Source: Isochrysis galbana (lineage: Eukaryota; Haptophyta; Isochrysidales; Isochrysidaceae). From it: a stretch of DNA of 64,000 bases. Under the pieces are notes generated by a model. It saw only the letters and a list, made by a program, of their open reading frames with translations, searched no databases and was not told the origin of the DNA. Position numbers and translations under genes: made by a program. This document shows, piece by piece, positions 42,575 through 53,900 of this stretch (its first letter is position 1; every line of letters starts with the position of its first letter). Location of the stretch: assembly GCA_018136815.1 (NCBI GenBank), contig CM030942.1:3749526-3813525 (forward strand), in the 5' to 3' direction.

Positions 42575-42960
42575 CTCTCTCTCTCTCTCTCTGCCTTTCC
42601 TGCTTCTCTCTCTCTCTCTCTCTCTCTCCCCCCCCCTCCCCCAAACGGCCACTGCTCTGTACTCTCTCTCTCTCTCCTCTCTCTCGCCCTCTCCCCGAGG
42701 ATTCCCCCCCTGGCCCCCCGCCCCCCTCTCAAAACAAACCGCCGCGTCTAAAGAAGAGATGGAGAGAGAGACAGTGAGAGATCTTCTGCTTCTTCCTCTC
42801 CTTCTTCTTCCCCTCTCCTTCTCCTTCTTCTTTCTCTTCCTTCTCCTCCCCCCTCCTCCTCTTAGCTTGGTTGTATCTCTCTCTCTCTCTCCTGTAGTTT
42901 GAAGGGGGCGGGCGCCTCCTCCCTCCGTCTGTGTTTCTTCTTCTGTTAAACAACTTTAAC
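41900..42960 (-). repeat. Purine-rich (- strand) tracts in and upstream of metallophosphoesterase intron 1
   Basis: On the + strand these are CT tracts at 42390-42415, 42576-42592 and 42607-42628 and mixed C/T sequence to 42950. The first is inside intron 1; the second ends next to the proposed start codon. Confidence 0.85.
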
Positions 42961-43290
42961 CCTAGTATATGCCTAAAAATGGATTTGTGGGTAAGTGCGT
43001 TAGGGCAAGGGGGTCATATGCACCAAATTTTGGGCTGGGCGGGCCCCGGTTGGGATTTCTAACGTTAGGCGTCAGATGAAACGGACCTAACGCGATCTAG
43101 CGCATCATACATCAGATCTGACGTCAGGTGCCTCTAATATTTTAGTAATTAGTATTAAATCATGAGAATACACGCTCACACCTCATCTTCGGGCTCATCC
43201 GTCATCCGGGATCATCTCCAAGTCCCATGGAAGCACACACGACTCCCAATTCTGCATCACGTCCTTCAATACAAGATTAGTGTGACACCT
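42960..43290. other. Intergenic, nothing recognised
   Basis: AT-richer sequence with short words such as GACGTCAG and AACGCGATCTAGCGC. No gene or repeat copy was supported. Confidence 0.4.
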
Positions 43291-43295
43291 CACAA

Positions 43296-45310
43296 AACTA
43301 TTGTTATAGTTCGAGCGATGGAGCGCGCGCCGACCGCTCCTGATCCCCAGCCCTCCGCCGTCACGACGCCCCACAGGGGCCGCCCCAAGCCGCCAGAGCC
43401 GAAGCGCTCACAGGCCGCCCCGCTGACCGACAGCGACGTCGACATGATCCTGCCTCCCTCGCCTCCCCACCAGGCACAGAAGCAGGGAACAGGGAGAGGG
43501 CCCTGTTCCTTGCAGACCAGCAGAGCCAGTCCCTGGCTCTGCCGCCTGCCTCAACTGGCTTGCCAGTGCAACAAGGACTCCCCATGGTGGGTGGCAGCCT
43601 GGCTGCCACCCCCATGGCGGCAACTCCTACCAGCAGTGCACCCCTTGTGGGCGGGCACTTGACACAACAAACAATTCTTGGGGCCTTTACGGCTTCCAAC
43701 CCCCCCAACAACATTGCACAGAAAAAAAAAATCTTAAAAAACTAGCCGCTACATGCACGGCGTGAGGCAGATTGCTAGTGCTACTCCTAACTACCCTCCC
43801 TTTCCTATCACACCCCTTTCCCCCCCCCCCCCGTTGTCTTTCCTAGCAAATGGAGGGGGGGGGAGGCCGCGCGCGCTGCTTCGACCAGGGGCGTGAGATA
43901 GAGGGGGTAAGAGTGAGTGGAGTCTTTGTTTGGGTGTGTTTTACCGCCCCCCAAGGGGTCGGCCCTCTGAAGAAACCTTCTCCTTAGTTCGGGGGGTTCA
44001 TGTAATACTTTTAATGCCTAGTTCGGTCGCTATTTGCGCCATATCGATAGAGATCTCCAGGTTAAAATCTTTATCTACTGAGTATAGCGGGGAAATCATT
44101 CTGCGCAGGTGTTTGTTGCTCGGGGCGTGAAGTCCAAGTCTTTCTCTCTGGGCTTTAAGGCGTTGGAAGAAGCCTACCTTCGCCTTGACCAGCCAGTGGA
44201 ATCTCGAGAATACGGCCCTTAGGATGGCTTTCGTCGATCTCGCCTCGGCGTTGCCGTAGTGCACGTTGTAGAAGTCCGTCAATATGTATCTCCATGCTAA
44301 GATTCCTATATATCCCGAGGAGGGGTGCGGTCTGTCGACCTGATAGCAGAACAACCGTTGTGCCGTCACGTGTTGCAATGTGTTTTGCGTTTTGAAGAGT
44401 TGCTCGATGTACGTGAAGATTTGTTCCGTCGCGCGACATCGCGCTAGGTGTGTGGACGACTCGGGGGCTTCCCCACAGAAGCGGCAGGTCGGGTCATCAG
44501 CGAATCTGTTGGCCGTTGCGATCCGTCTATGAAGTATATGCTTAAAGTGTAAGTATGAGTCCCGAGGTGTTAAGAAGTTGTATTTGTATAGTTGAGATAT
44601 CTGCTTCCACTTCTCTTTTAAGACGGGGAGTCTCTCCTCCCATCGGACGGTCGCTTTTTGTCGTTTGCTTTTCTTGCCCGCGAGGTAGGCGTTAGTTAGC
44701 GCTTTGACATCGCATTCCTCTAGCGTCTTTCGCGTACCTTTCAGCGTGTATTCTTGGGGTAGAGGGTAGGCTGTGTCGGCCGGTCCGTCATATGCGCTGC
44801 CCCATTTGAGCGGGATCCGCAATTCGGAGGACGAAGGCTGAGGATAAGCTATATCATAGATATGGGGCTCCCCCATTACATTTAGACGCACTTCGTAGTA
44901 TACGCCCCTTTTAAGAAGGTAGTGTCTACCCGTATCGTTCGCTTGTATGTCCCCCAGGCTATGTGCGTCCGGGTCTTCCGGCGGCTCGAGGCCTTCCTCT
45001 TCCCTCACAGGTCGGGGCCCCTTAGCTGTCCCCTTTAACAGCTCTATGTATGTGGTGGTGGGTTTCGTGAGCGCTCCGGCCGCCCATTGTACGATTTTGT
45101 CCCATGATCTCAGGAAAGGTGTAACCGCCAAATAGTTCCTCCTGTGACGGATCCATGCTGAGTCAGGGGGCAAATAGGCAGCGCATTCGTCTTTAGTATA
45201 GAAGTTTCCCGTTGCCGGGTTCAGCGTGTTGTGCATCACCACCGAACAACATTGCACAGAAGTCCTACGCCGAGGCGGCCGGCCCCAATAAATAAACTTC
45301 TTAATAGTCT
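43296..45310 (+). mobile_element. LINE family A copy: 5' hairpin and ORF1, split by a second LINE
   Basis: Hairpin AACTATTGTTATAGTT (43296-43311), then ATG 43318 and MERAPTAPDPQPSAVTTP. The proline-rich ORF1 reads KRSQAAPLTDSDVDM and then, in another frame after a frameshift near 43500, GGHLTQQ. It is interrupted at 43723 by an inserted LINE (43724-45244) and resumes at 45245 with NNIAQKSYAEAAGPNK, matching the AQKSYAEAA of the 34152-32415 copy. The downstream part ends by about 45310. Confidence 0.8.
43724..45244 (-). mobile_element. 5'-truncated LINE inserted in a LINE, 17-bp target-site duplication
   Basis: On the - strand an ORF2 C-terminal frame (stop at 43998) reads ECAAYLPPDSAWIRHRRNYL, DPDAHSLGDI, VMGEPHIYDIAYPQPSSSEL, YPLPQEYTLKGTRKTLEE and HRRIATANRFADDPTCRFCG, then EAPESSTHLARC (a CCHC-like zinc motif) and VDKDFNLEISIDMAQIATEL. 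A 3' UTR follows, with a GAAGCAGCGCGCGCGGCCTC block and a T-rich end at 43724. The insert is flanked by AACAACATTGCACAGAA at 43707-43723 and 45245-45261. This is a clean target-primed integration. Confidence 0.9.
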
Positions 45311-45504
45311 CACCGCACACGCGGCCGTGGACCCTCTACTTTCTACTCACGCAGCAAAACTTTCTACACCCCCACTCCCCCGGCCCTTTCCCCCCCGCCA
45401 TCAGGCGACTCCCCCCGTGCACTACTAGGGGGATAGGGGAAAAGGGCATTAGGCTTAGATGCCCTTTCCGACTTTAGCGTCTTTCGTCAATATTTGCTTA
45501 CGTT

Positions 45505-45665
45505 TTGTTTTGGGGGCCCAAGGGGGAGGTCTGGGTCCCAATGGGGCCCGGATATGTGTTAGTTGGGTGTATTGGGAACTTTCTACCAAAAAAATCCTGA
45601 AATTTCCTTAACCGTGAGATGGTCATTTTTTCACCCCTAATAAAAAACCCTGTTTGACCGCCCTA
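45505..45665 (-). repeat. Dispersed repeat with TAGGGCGGTCAAACAGGG terminus, copy 4
   Basis: Reverse-orientation match to 31110-31262. The terminus lies at 45648-45665. Confidence 0.8.
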
Positions 45666-45974
45666 GAGCTGGAGCTCCTCGGCGGTCGGTCGTGTTCTCC
45701 TCGGCCTCGGCATGCGCGGCTGCAGCGTTGACGTTGTCTCGATTGGTCTGCGACGCTACCTCCCGGGTGGCAGGGGGTCGGCTGGTCGGCTCGAGCCGTC
45801 TGGGTGCTCCTGTCTGAGGGTCGTCGTTCCCTCTCGCCCCTCATTTAGCTGGTGGGCCTCTCCAGGCACCATTGGTCGGCGCGGCTCTGCCACCCCCTCC
45901 TGCACAGCGCTCACGCTTCTACCAAGTCTCCCCCCGCTCGCACCACGCACCCCCTTCCGTGCCCCCGCAACCTC

Positions 45975-46455
45975 AACTCCTTACCGCCGGCCCGCAGCGC
46001 CAATTTTGGCGCTTCGGATTTGATCTTTTGCGGCTTGTGCGGGAGGAGGAACTGCGTGTAAGAGTATAGGTGAGAGGGCACGAGCGAACAGAAGGTGGAA
46101 CATATTTTCTGGGTGTGTCGCCACCCCCCCCCCCCCCCCCGCCGCGCGCCGCGGGACAGCGATGCCCTCACAGTTGCAGTCCGTCGCCTCGCTTCGACTC
46201 TATTACCTAAACGGAATATTTTTCGTAATACTGGATACTGGAAGCGCCAATATTGGAGCTGCACTTTTTTTGCCCCTTTGCTCATCTATTCGCGTGCAGA
46301 TGGCCGACTATATGGAATGTAGGCCCACCCAGCTGTGACGAAGGATGTCCCTGAGACTCCCCTGAGAGCTGGGGGGCTGGGGTTGACGCTGTAGGGAGCG
46401 GTGGAGACTCTTCGAGGCGGAAGCGCCAATTTTGGCGCTTCGGCAGTAAGGAGTT
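45975..46455. mobile_element. MITE-like element, 481 bp, with palindrome-containing terminal inverted repeats
   Basis: The left end starts AACTCCTTACCGCC and the right end, read backwards, starts AACTCCTTACTGCC. Both termini go on to a palindrome GCGCCAATTTTGGCGC (left) or its complement (right) within 40 bp. A third partial AGCGCCAATATTGGAGC block lies near 46247. There is no coding frame with recognisable motifs and no clear target duplication. It is 358 bp upstream of the PAN-domain gene. Confidence 0.65.
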
Positions 46456-46812
46456 AAAAGTCTCTCTCGTAGTCCATCGACGCGTCTCTCGACGAGGCGC
46501 TTCAAGCGCTCCACCTCTCTCACATCTTCTCTTTCGCTTCTCTCTCTCCGTTGAGTCTTCAAACGACCCGAAAGCCCAACTTTCCACGTCTCTCTCTCTC
46601 TCGGCCGGGTGTATCATCATACCACCCGTAAATTCGTCTCTTTCTCTCTGCCGGTCGGCCGGCGCCGGCGCCTACTGCCGCACAGAAGAAGGAGCCGAGG
46701 AAGACAGCGGAAGGGAAAGAAAGGGAGAGGTGGGGAAGGAAGGGGGAGGGCTGGGGAGAGGGGAAGGGTGGCGCAGTGGGCCGCGTGGGCGGCGGCGGCG
46801 CGTGCTGCCGGC
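46456..46812. other. Upstream region of the PAN-domain gene
   Basis: Contains short CT tracts (46530-46540, 46592-46601) and a GC/purine-rich stretch at 46680-46790. No separate gene was supported; it is a presumptive promoter and 5' UTR. Confidence 0.4.
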
Positions 46813-47566
46813 ATGCAGCTGCTCACTCCACGCAGGCTCTTCCTGCTCGCAGTTACCACGCTGCTCGCGCTGAGCCTCCTCCTACGAGCCAAGCCTCCAC
46901 CTCAGAGCCACCGAGAGGGAGCGCTCGGCAGACCGCGGCTGCTTGTGCAGGAGGCGAAGCCACATAGACACCGAGACAGACCGCCCCCGACTCCTCCACC
47001 CGCTGCAGCTGCGGCGGTGCTCACCGACCCGCTCGGCTACTACTCCTTCCGCTGGGAGCCGCATGGGCAGCGTCATCCAGACGGAGTGCCGGCTGTGGCA
47101 CCCTCCCACGATGACCAGTGCGGCATCATGCCGTTCACCGACTTCGACGGGACCGGACTCGTCGCCTGGGGGTACGGGCCGGATGGGCTTAAGGCGGCAT
47201 CGGCCGCCGAGTGCTGCGACAAGTGCCGCGCCAACAAGCGCTGCAACGTCTTCTCCTGGTGCGGCGAGCCTCTCTGCTTCGCGCCGGACATTTGGTGAGT
47301 CCGCTGAGAGCCACGCGGCCCCCTGCCGCCCCCGCCCGACGGACAGCCTGCGCCCATCGGCACGCAGGAATCACTCGTTTGGTGAGTGTTGGCTTAAGAC
47401 GACGCCTGACCCCAACACACCGCTCGTCAACATGCGGGGCAGCTACACGGCGAAGTACCGCAAGCGGCACCCCACTGCTCCGGAACGTGTCCAGTGGACA
47501 GCGGGTGTCGTCAGGTGGAATGGGCCTGTTGGGAACGGGACATGGAGTAGTAGGGCCGGCTGGTGA
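46813..47566 (+). CDS. Type II membrane protein with PAN/Apple-like Cys-rich domain, 226 aa
   Basis: Exons are 46813-47294 and 47368-47566 (GT-AG, phase 2; the split codon is Trp). The N-terminus has a short positive stretch and one hydrophobic helix (LFLLAVTTLLALSLLL, residues about 12-27), consistent with a signal anchor. A Pro/Ala-rich stalk follows. The C-terminal domain has DFDGTGLVAWGYGPDG, AECCDKCRANKRCNVFSWCG, then CF and, across the exon junction, WNHSFGECWLK, the spacing of a PAN/Apple fold in which FSWC and CWLK are hallmark pieces. It probably lies in the secretory system or at the surface and binds a sugar or protein ligand. The last about 40 residues are unassigned. The ligand is unknown. 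Confidence 0.65.
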
Positions 47567-47830
47567 CACTCTTGGGATCACGTATCATGAGCGCATCAAA
47601 TCTTCCAATAATGCAAGCAGGTTGGGGAACATTGTTGGATGTGCATAGTCCAACATGCCGATTGAGGAGTTGGGGCCTTGGAGTACCCTTTTATAAGCTA
47701 GTCCCGCCGCAAGTCGGCTTCGCGGTGGTTCGCTGCTTGTGAGATGCCCAACACACAGCGAACGGACGCCATGTACCATATCGTTGGCTTCATCTATTTC
47801 TTGTTCGCGGGATTCAACTAAGTTTTACTT
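47567..47830. other. Downstream region of the PAN-domain gene
   Basis: Probable 3' UTR; nothing else recognised. Confidence 0.4.
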
Positions 47831-47834
47831 AGTT

Positions 47835-49841
47835 CGCCCATGGGGGGCACGAGCCCCACCCTCTCTCCACTCCTCCCCTGCCATGGGGGAGGAACCACCC
47901 ATGCTCCTGGCACGCCTGATGGCTTGCCAGGAGCCCACTGCCCTGCTGACCCACTCTCTCCCTGGCAGGCTCGCCTGCCTCGCGCGTCCTTGCCTGTCGT
48001 GGCCAGCCCATCGCTCCAAGCCCCCCTCCCCCCCTGTTCGACAGGCAGACAGGTGCAGAGTGGGGGCCCCTGAGGCCCAGGAGCGCCAGCGAGGGAGAGG
48101 CAGGGGAGGCCAGGGCCCAGCCCCAACCTCCTCTGCCCCCTGAGCTGGCCTCCATGAGCCTCCAGGGGTCGCCAGGGGCCTCACACGGCCGACTATTTCG
48201 CGATGCGCGCGGGCGGGTCTCCTAGACTGGGACAACCACGTCAAGGCGCTACAAGCCAAGTGGATACTAAACTACTTGGATGCACGGCAAGCGCAATGGA
48301 AGCAAGTACTTGACGCATGGTTCTGCCGCACGAGCCTAGGGAGAGCAGCGGTTCTATCGTCAACCCCCATGAACAAACTAACCGACGGGATATCAGGCAG
48401 GGGCAAACTCCCAGAGTTCTGGAAGAAGGCACTCAGAAACATACGCGAACTAAAACTCACGCCTTTGAGCACCAGCAGGGAGGGCCTACTCTCGCAACCT
48501 ATATGGGACAACCCGACATATCCGGGGCCCAAACTACAACCCACGTGGATAAAGCTATGGAATAGGCTTGAATGTAACACCATACACAATGTGTTTCGAG
48601 ACTACGGTGCGACGACGCCCTACACTAGAGAGGAATGCGCAGAATACCTAAAAAATAACGATACATACATTCACGCCCAAGGAGACTTTATCCCAAGGGA
48701 AAAATTCCTAGAGTCGTGGGACACAATAGTAACACACGCCAAAACTATAGTGGCGACGCCGCAAAACACGGACAATGATAAAAACAAGAAGGCCCGTCGA
48801 AACGCCGGAAAACAAGCCGACCTGGAAGAACCGCCTCCCGAGATACGCATAACACAAGACGGGGAATACTACGCGAGAATCAAAGATACATGGTACGACA
48901 TGGAACTCTCATACCTAGGCACACCAATAATCGGGGAAAAAACGAGGGACACTCCCTCGAACCTAGACACATCCCCCCCGGCACAATGGGGTGAGGGATA
49001 CAAATCCAACAAAAGAATCGAATACCCGCTAGCAGATGAGTACTCCTTAGACGGAGAAACGCCGCTAGACGAAACGGGAGTCGAACATATAACAAGAGCT
49101 CTACAGCAAACGGGCCACAAAAGCAAACTCCTAGCCGGACCAAGTAAATGGGAGGAGAAACTACACCTGCCCAAAAACACATGGGCACACCTAGCCAAAC
49201 TCTACACGTCACCGATGGTGACGGCACGCGATATGCACCTACACTATAAACACATTGCGCACAGACGGGTGGGTACATACAACCGTTTTCCCGGTAGAGA
49301 CAGCACATGCCGCATCTGTGGAGAGGCGGACGAAGCCTCGACGCACCTAGGCGAGTGCCAAGGCATAACCAGTGTCCTGGACGCGATCAACGAAATTGCA
49401 CAATTCTCACCTAAAGCGGGTAGAAACAGAGAGGAAACTATAATCGACAATCTGTTTATTTTCCCGAATGGAGACGCCCCGAAAGCGATATACACTCTGT
49501 ATCTAGTAGCATGGAGGTATATCATTACTGATTTTTATAGAATATACTACGACGGAGTGGCATTCTCAGAAGAATCAATACTGATAAGAACAATAGAACG
49601 ATACACCACGCTAAGTAAAGCTCTACTCTTCGCAAACGAGACCGACGCGGCGAGAACCGCCCAAGCGGGCATGGGTAGACAACCCAAAAAACGGATAGAC
49701 ATAAGCGACTTGAGGCCCGTTTTCAGTATGAACGACAACGGCGGGCTCAAACCCAGCAAGGAACTAGTAAATCTAGCCACAAAGCTGAGGATAGCACACG
49801 CTGTCGAGGAACCCAAGGAGCAACAAAACAAAGACGAATAA
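47835..49841 (+). mobile_element. LINE copy: proline-rich segment and C-terminal half of ORF2
   Basis: The region 47835-48140 is Pro-rich, like an ORF1 middle, but its frame is unclear. From about 48230 to the stop at 49841 an intact frame encodes ARQAQWKQVLDAWFCRTSLG, REECAEYLKNNDTYIHAQGD, YPLADEYSLDGETPLDE, HIAHRRVGTYNRFPGRDSTC, RICGEADEASTHLGEC (CCHC-like zinc motif), LVAWRYIITDFYRIYY and the basic tail GRQPKKRIDISDLRP. This belongs downstream of the reverse transcriptase, which is missing. It is a divergent subfamily from the 43724-45244 copy: the two share motif order, but only one has the GRQPKKRID tail. The intact 520-codon frame suggests a young copy. Confidence 0.85.
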
Positions 49842-50224
49842 GCCAACAAAACGTAGAACGAGGTCAACATCAGAGACGCAGCCGACCCGGCGCCACTGTC
49901 ACAATAGGCGCGAGCGAAGGCAGACGCGAACGCCAAAAGAGAAGACGCAACAGGCCTGCCCGGCCCCCGCACTCTGAACCAGGCCTTAGGTAGCGCACCA
50001 AGGCCGGACCCCGGAAACCGAAGAAAAAGGAAAGAAGGGGGGCAGGGGAAGAGGTGGAGGGAGGGAAGTAAGGGCGATGCAAGTAGAGAAGGGAGACCAG
50101 TCCCAGTCAGTAGTAGGTGTGTAGCCCAGAATCTTCAGATGTTTTTTTTTTTTTTTTAGAGCTAGAGCGCGTGAGGGAGCGGGCGTGTCCAACTCTCCGC
50201 GGGAGAGAGAGTCCAACTCTCTCT

Positions 50225-50278
<54 letters not shown>

Positions 50279-50634
50279 TCTCTCTCTCTCTCTTCTCTCT
50301 TTCTCTCTCTCTCTTGTCTCTTTCTCTCTCTCTCTCTCTCTCCCTCTCTCCCTCTCTCTCTCTCAGCGCGGCGCAGAGGCCCAGCGGGAAGCCCTCTTCC
50401 CCGGTCAACTCCTCCCGCCCCCCCCTCCCCCCCTCCCCCCCGCGGGCCGCGCGCGCCTGCCCTGGGGGACCTTTTTCCCGCCCGCCCCCGCCCCCCCTCT
50501 CCTCTCCTCCACCTGTGCGGGCCCTCCACGAGACGCGCCCTCAGCCACCTCAGGCGTTTCTGTTTGATTCCGCGAGGGTTTATTCTCTGAAATCGCGCCG
50601 CTTCCACCCCCTCTGCGCCTGCGCCCGGGCAGCT

Positions 50635-50688
<54 letters not shown>

Positions 50689-50734
50689 TCTCTCTCTCCT
50701 TCTCTCTCTCCACCTCTCTCTGTGGCCTCCTTCA
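49842..50734 (+). other. Upstream region of the FHA gene with T-run and CT microsatellites
   Basis: The first 200 bp follow the LINE stop and have no tail signature I can point to. A T-run lies at 50142-50157. CT tracts run over 50216-50370 and 50636-50700, the latter ending 34 bp before the FHA gene start. Frames in the CT tracts are not genes. Confidence 0.7.
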
Positions 50735-50848
50735 ATGGAGGAAGGGACCATAGCGCGCCTCGTGCTCATCGAGACGGAGGGAGCGGTGCCGAGGACGGTC
50801 GAGGTGCGAGAGCTCGAGCCGCTCGTCCTCGGCCGCAGCCCACAGGTG

Positions 50849-50928
<80 letters not shown>

Positions 50929-53900
50929 TCCCTCCCTTCCTTCCTCCCTCTCTCCCTCTCTCTCTCTCTGCTCCCTCCCTTGCTTCCTCCCTCTCTCCCT
51001 CTCTCTCCCTCTCTCTCTCTCTCTCTCTCCCCCCCCCTCTCAACCCCCCTTGTCTGCTCAAGATAGCGGGGGCCAATCACGCGTATCCATTAGATTTTCA
51101 TACCGTCCATCTGGCCGTCTTACTCGCCTCTCGCCCCCGCCATGCAGGCAAGCGTGGTGCTGCCGTTGCCGTTTGTGTCGAACGCACACTGCACGCTCCG
51201 AATTCAAAGGGCCGCCGACAACCATGAGGCCGCGCGCCTCGTCGTCACAGACACGTGCGCCTGCGGCCAGCCACCGCGCGAGCCTTACTGCCACTGAGCG
51301 ACAGATGAGGCATCTTACCTGCGCTTCTGAAGTGCCCGGATATCTGAGCGGGTCGTATATGGGTGTTGCCGGCGATACGGGCGGCAAGTCACCATCTCAC
51401 CGCACTGCCCTACCATGCCGCCCGACATGCACAGCGCCCGCATCCGAAAATCGTCCATACCGCCATTACTTGCGAACCCTTCTCCCACAGTTCCTCCAAC
51501 GGCACATTCATCGCTGGCAAGGCAGTTGGTAAGCATGCACAGGCTGTTCTCCACGAGGGCGAACAGCTTACCTTCTCTCGTACCCAGAGGTATCCCTTGG
51601 CCAAGCTTGTCGAGCTACGCAGGAAGTCTGCGGCTGCCAAGCGCGAGACAGATGGAGGTAGTCTTGCCAACAAGGTGCGGTGCTACCGACGAACTAGTGC
51701 CTACGGACCAGCGCGCCTGTACCTTGCTGCGCGATCACCGTGCCCACATCTTCTCGTGCACTCGTTTTCGTGTAGGCTCTGCATAAACAAACGCTGAAGC
51801 AGCAGGCTGAGCTGGCGGCGCAGGTGAGCTATGCGCCCGCTCGCTTTGCGCAAGAGGTTCTTTCGACCCTCAGCCCCCACCGTCAAACGACCTCCGATGT
51901 CAGCGCCGCTGAGCCGAACTTTTCGCTTCCATGTGATGTACAGCGGGAGGAGCTCTCCGCCCTCAAGGCACGTCTCATGCAGGCCGAAGCGCACGTAGAT
52001 ACACTCGAAAAGGCGGCGTTAGAGTCGAAGCTCGCCGGGGCTAACGAAATCAGTGCACTTCGGGCTGACCTGATGCGGCAGGCCGGGGAGGAAGCCGCAG
52101 CCCTGCGCCAAGGATTGGAAGAGGAGAAGGAGTTACTTGCAGCTGGAGCGGCCGAGGCACGCCGACTGCACGAGATTGCGGTTAAGGTTCGCGCCCACTG
52201 CCTGGCGCATAGCCCCCCCCGTCCCCGGTCATCACTCCGTGGCGCAACCCCCCTCCTCCCGCCCCCGGTCATTTCCCCCCGCGGGTGATTCTCGGTAGGT
52301 TGAGGCACCGACTCCTTTTTTTTTTTCACGCAGGATCTTGCTGACGAGCGGCGGCTGCGCCGCGAGGCCGAAGCCTCGCTTGATGCATCGGCCGCCAAGC
52401 ATGAAACCGACCGGGCCGAGGTGGCGCGTCTCTCCTCGGCCCTCGAGCTGGCGCAGCAAGACGCCGCCAATTCGCTTGTGGCCGTGGAGTCTGCCCGGGC
52501 GGAGCTTCAAGCGGCTGGCGAGGCCAAGGTGCAGGTCGAACGCGAGGTCGCCGCGCTCAAGACCAAACTAGCTGGCGCGCAGTGCTCGCTGGATGGCTCC
52601 GCGGAGGAAATTTGCACGCTAAAGGCTCATTTGGAAGCTGGCAAAACCGATGCCCACACTGCGCGCGTAGCGCTCGCAGAATCGGTAGCGGCCCTCGGCT
52701 TGGTGCGCGATGAGGCGGCAGCTGAGGCGGAGAAAAGCAAGGCCGCGTCCCAGCACGCTGCGGCCTTGGAGATGGAGCTGCGTTCAGCCGCCGAAGAGGT
52801 GCAGCGGCTGCGGTGCCAACTCGAGGCGGCCAATGCGGCGCGTAAGTATGAAGAGAAAGAGGCCTCCGTAGCGCTCCGTCGCGCATGGTCTGCAGAGCAG
52901 GCCGTCGCTCAGAGGAAGGCCCGCGACGAGGGCGCCCGCGAGCAGCTTCGTGAGCTCTCGGCCACCGCCTTGGCGCTTGCCCAGCGCATGCAGGACTTTG
53001 AGACGAGCTTGGCCGCCGATTCGGCAGCGCCGTCTATCGTAAGCTCACAGGAGCCAGCACCCGTGGCACGCGTCGAGCTAGGCGCGCCTAAGCGGAAGGA
53101 ACCATCCTGCGATGGTGATGATAGCGCTACTCACGTGCGGTCGCCGTGTCACTCTACTAACTCGGCCAGCGGCGCAGAGCAGACGGCACCTACCGCTGCA
53201 GGTGACGCAGATGACAGGGACAGCGCTCGGCAGCTATCCGCTGCTGCATTCTCTCCCGGAAACTCTCCGTACAAGCGTGCCCGGCGGGTAGACGGCGCTG
53301 GCGCATACGGCGCACGAGCAGCTCCTCAGTCACCAAGTCTTTGTGACGACATGGCTCTGCGCGAGCGCACACTCACGCCTAATACGCCCACGCTAACTCC
53401 CCAGCCCTTGCCTATCACGCCGGTCTTTTCGCAAGGGGCCCATCCACATGCCGAGCCGCCTTCATCCCTCGCCACTGGCGCGGGCATTTTGGTAGGTGCC
53501 TCCGGGCTGCCCTCTCCTACCTCGCAGCCTGAGCCTAGTCGACTCGAGACCGCCGAGTGCTTGCCCACGCAAGACGAGTTGCCGCTCCCCACACTCGCAT
53601 CTGCGTGTGCTGGGCATGAGGAGCGCGTGATGGAATTGCCTACTGGTGGCGATGCGTGGGAAGACGAGCTAGTGGGGTGCGACGCATGCTACACATGCGA
53701 CGCGGAGGCCACGCAGACGGGGGGCTGTGGCTTGCTAGATGAGGCACACGCCGCAGCCACGCAGCTCGTCAAGTGCGATGCGGAGGCCGCGGAAGATCCG
53801 ATGAGTCATCACGCGTCGACCTCGCTGGCTGTATCTCTTAGGCAGCACAACGTCATCTCCTCGGCCTCACCGAACGGAGCCTCTTGTGCGCGCAGCGACT

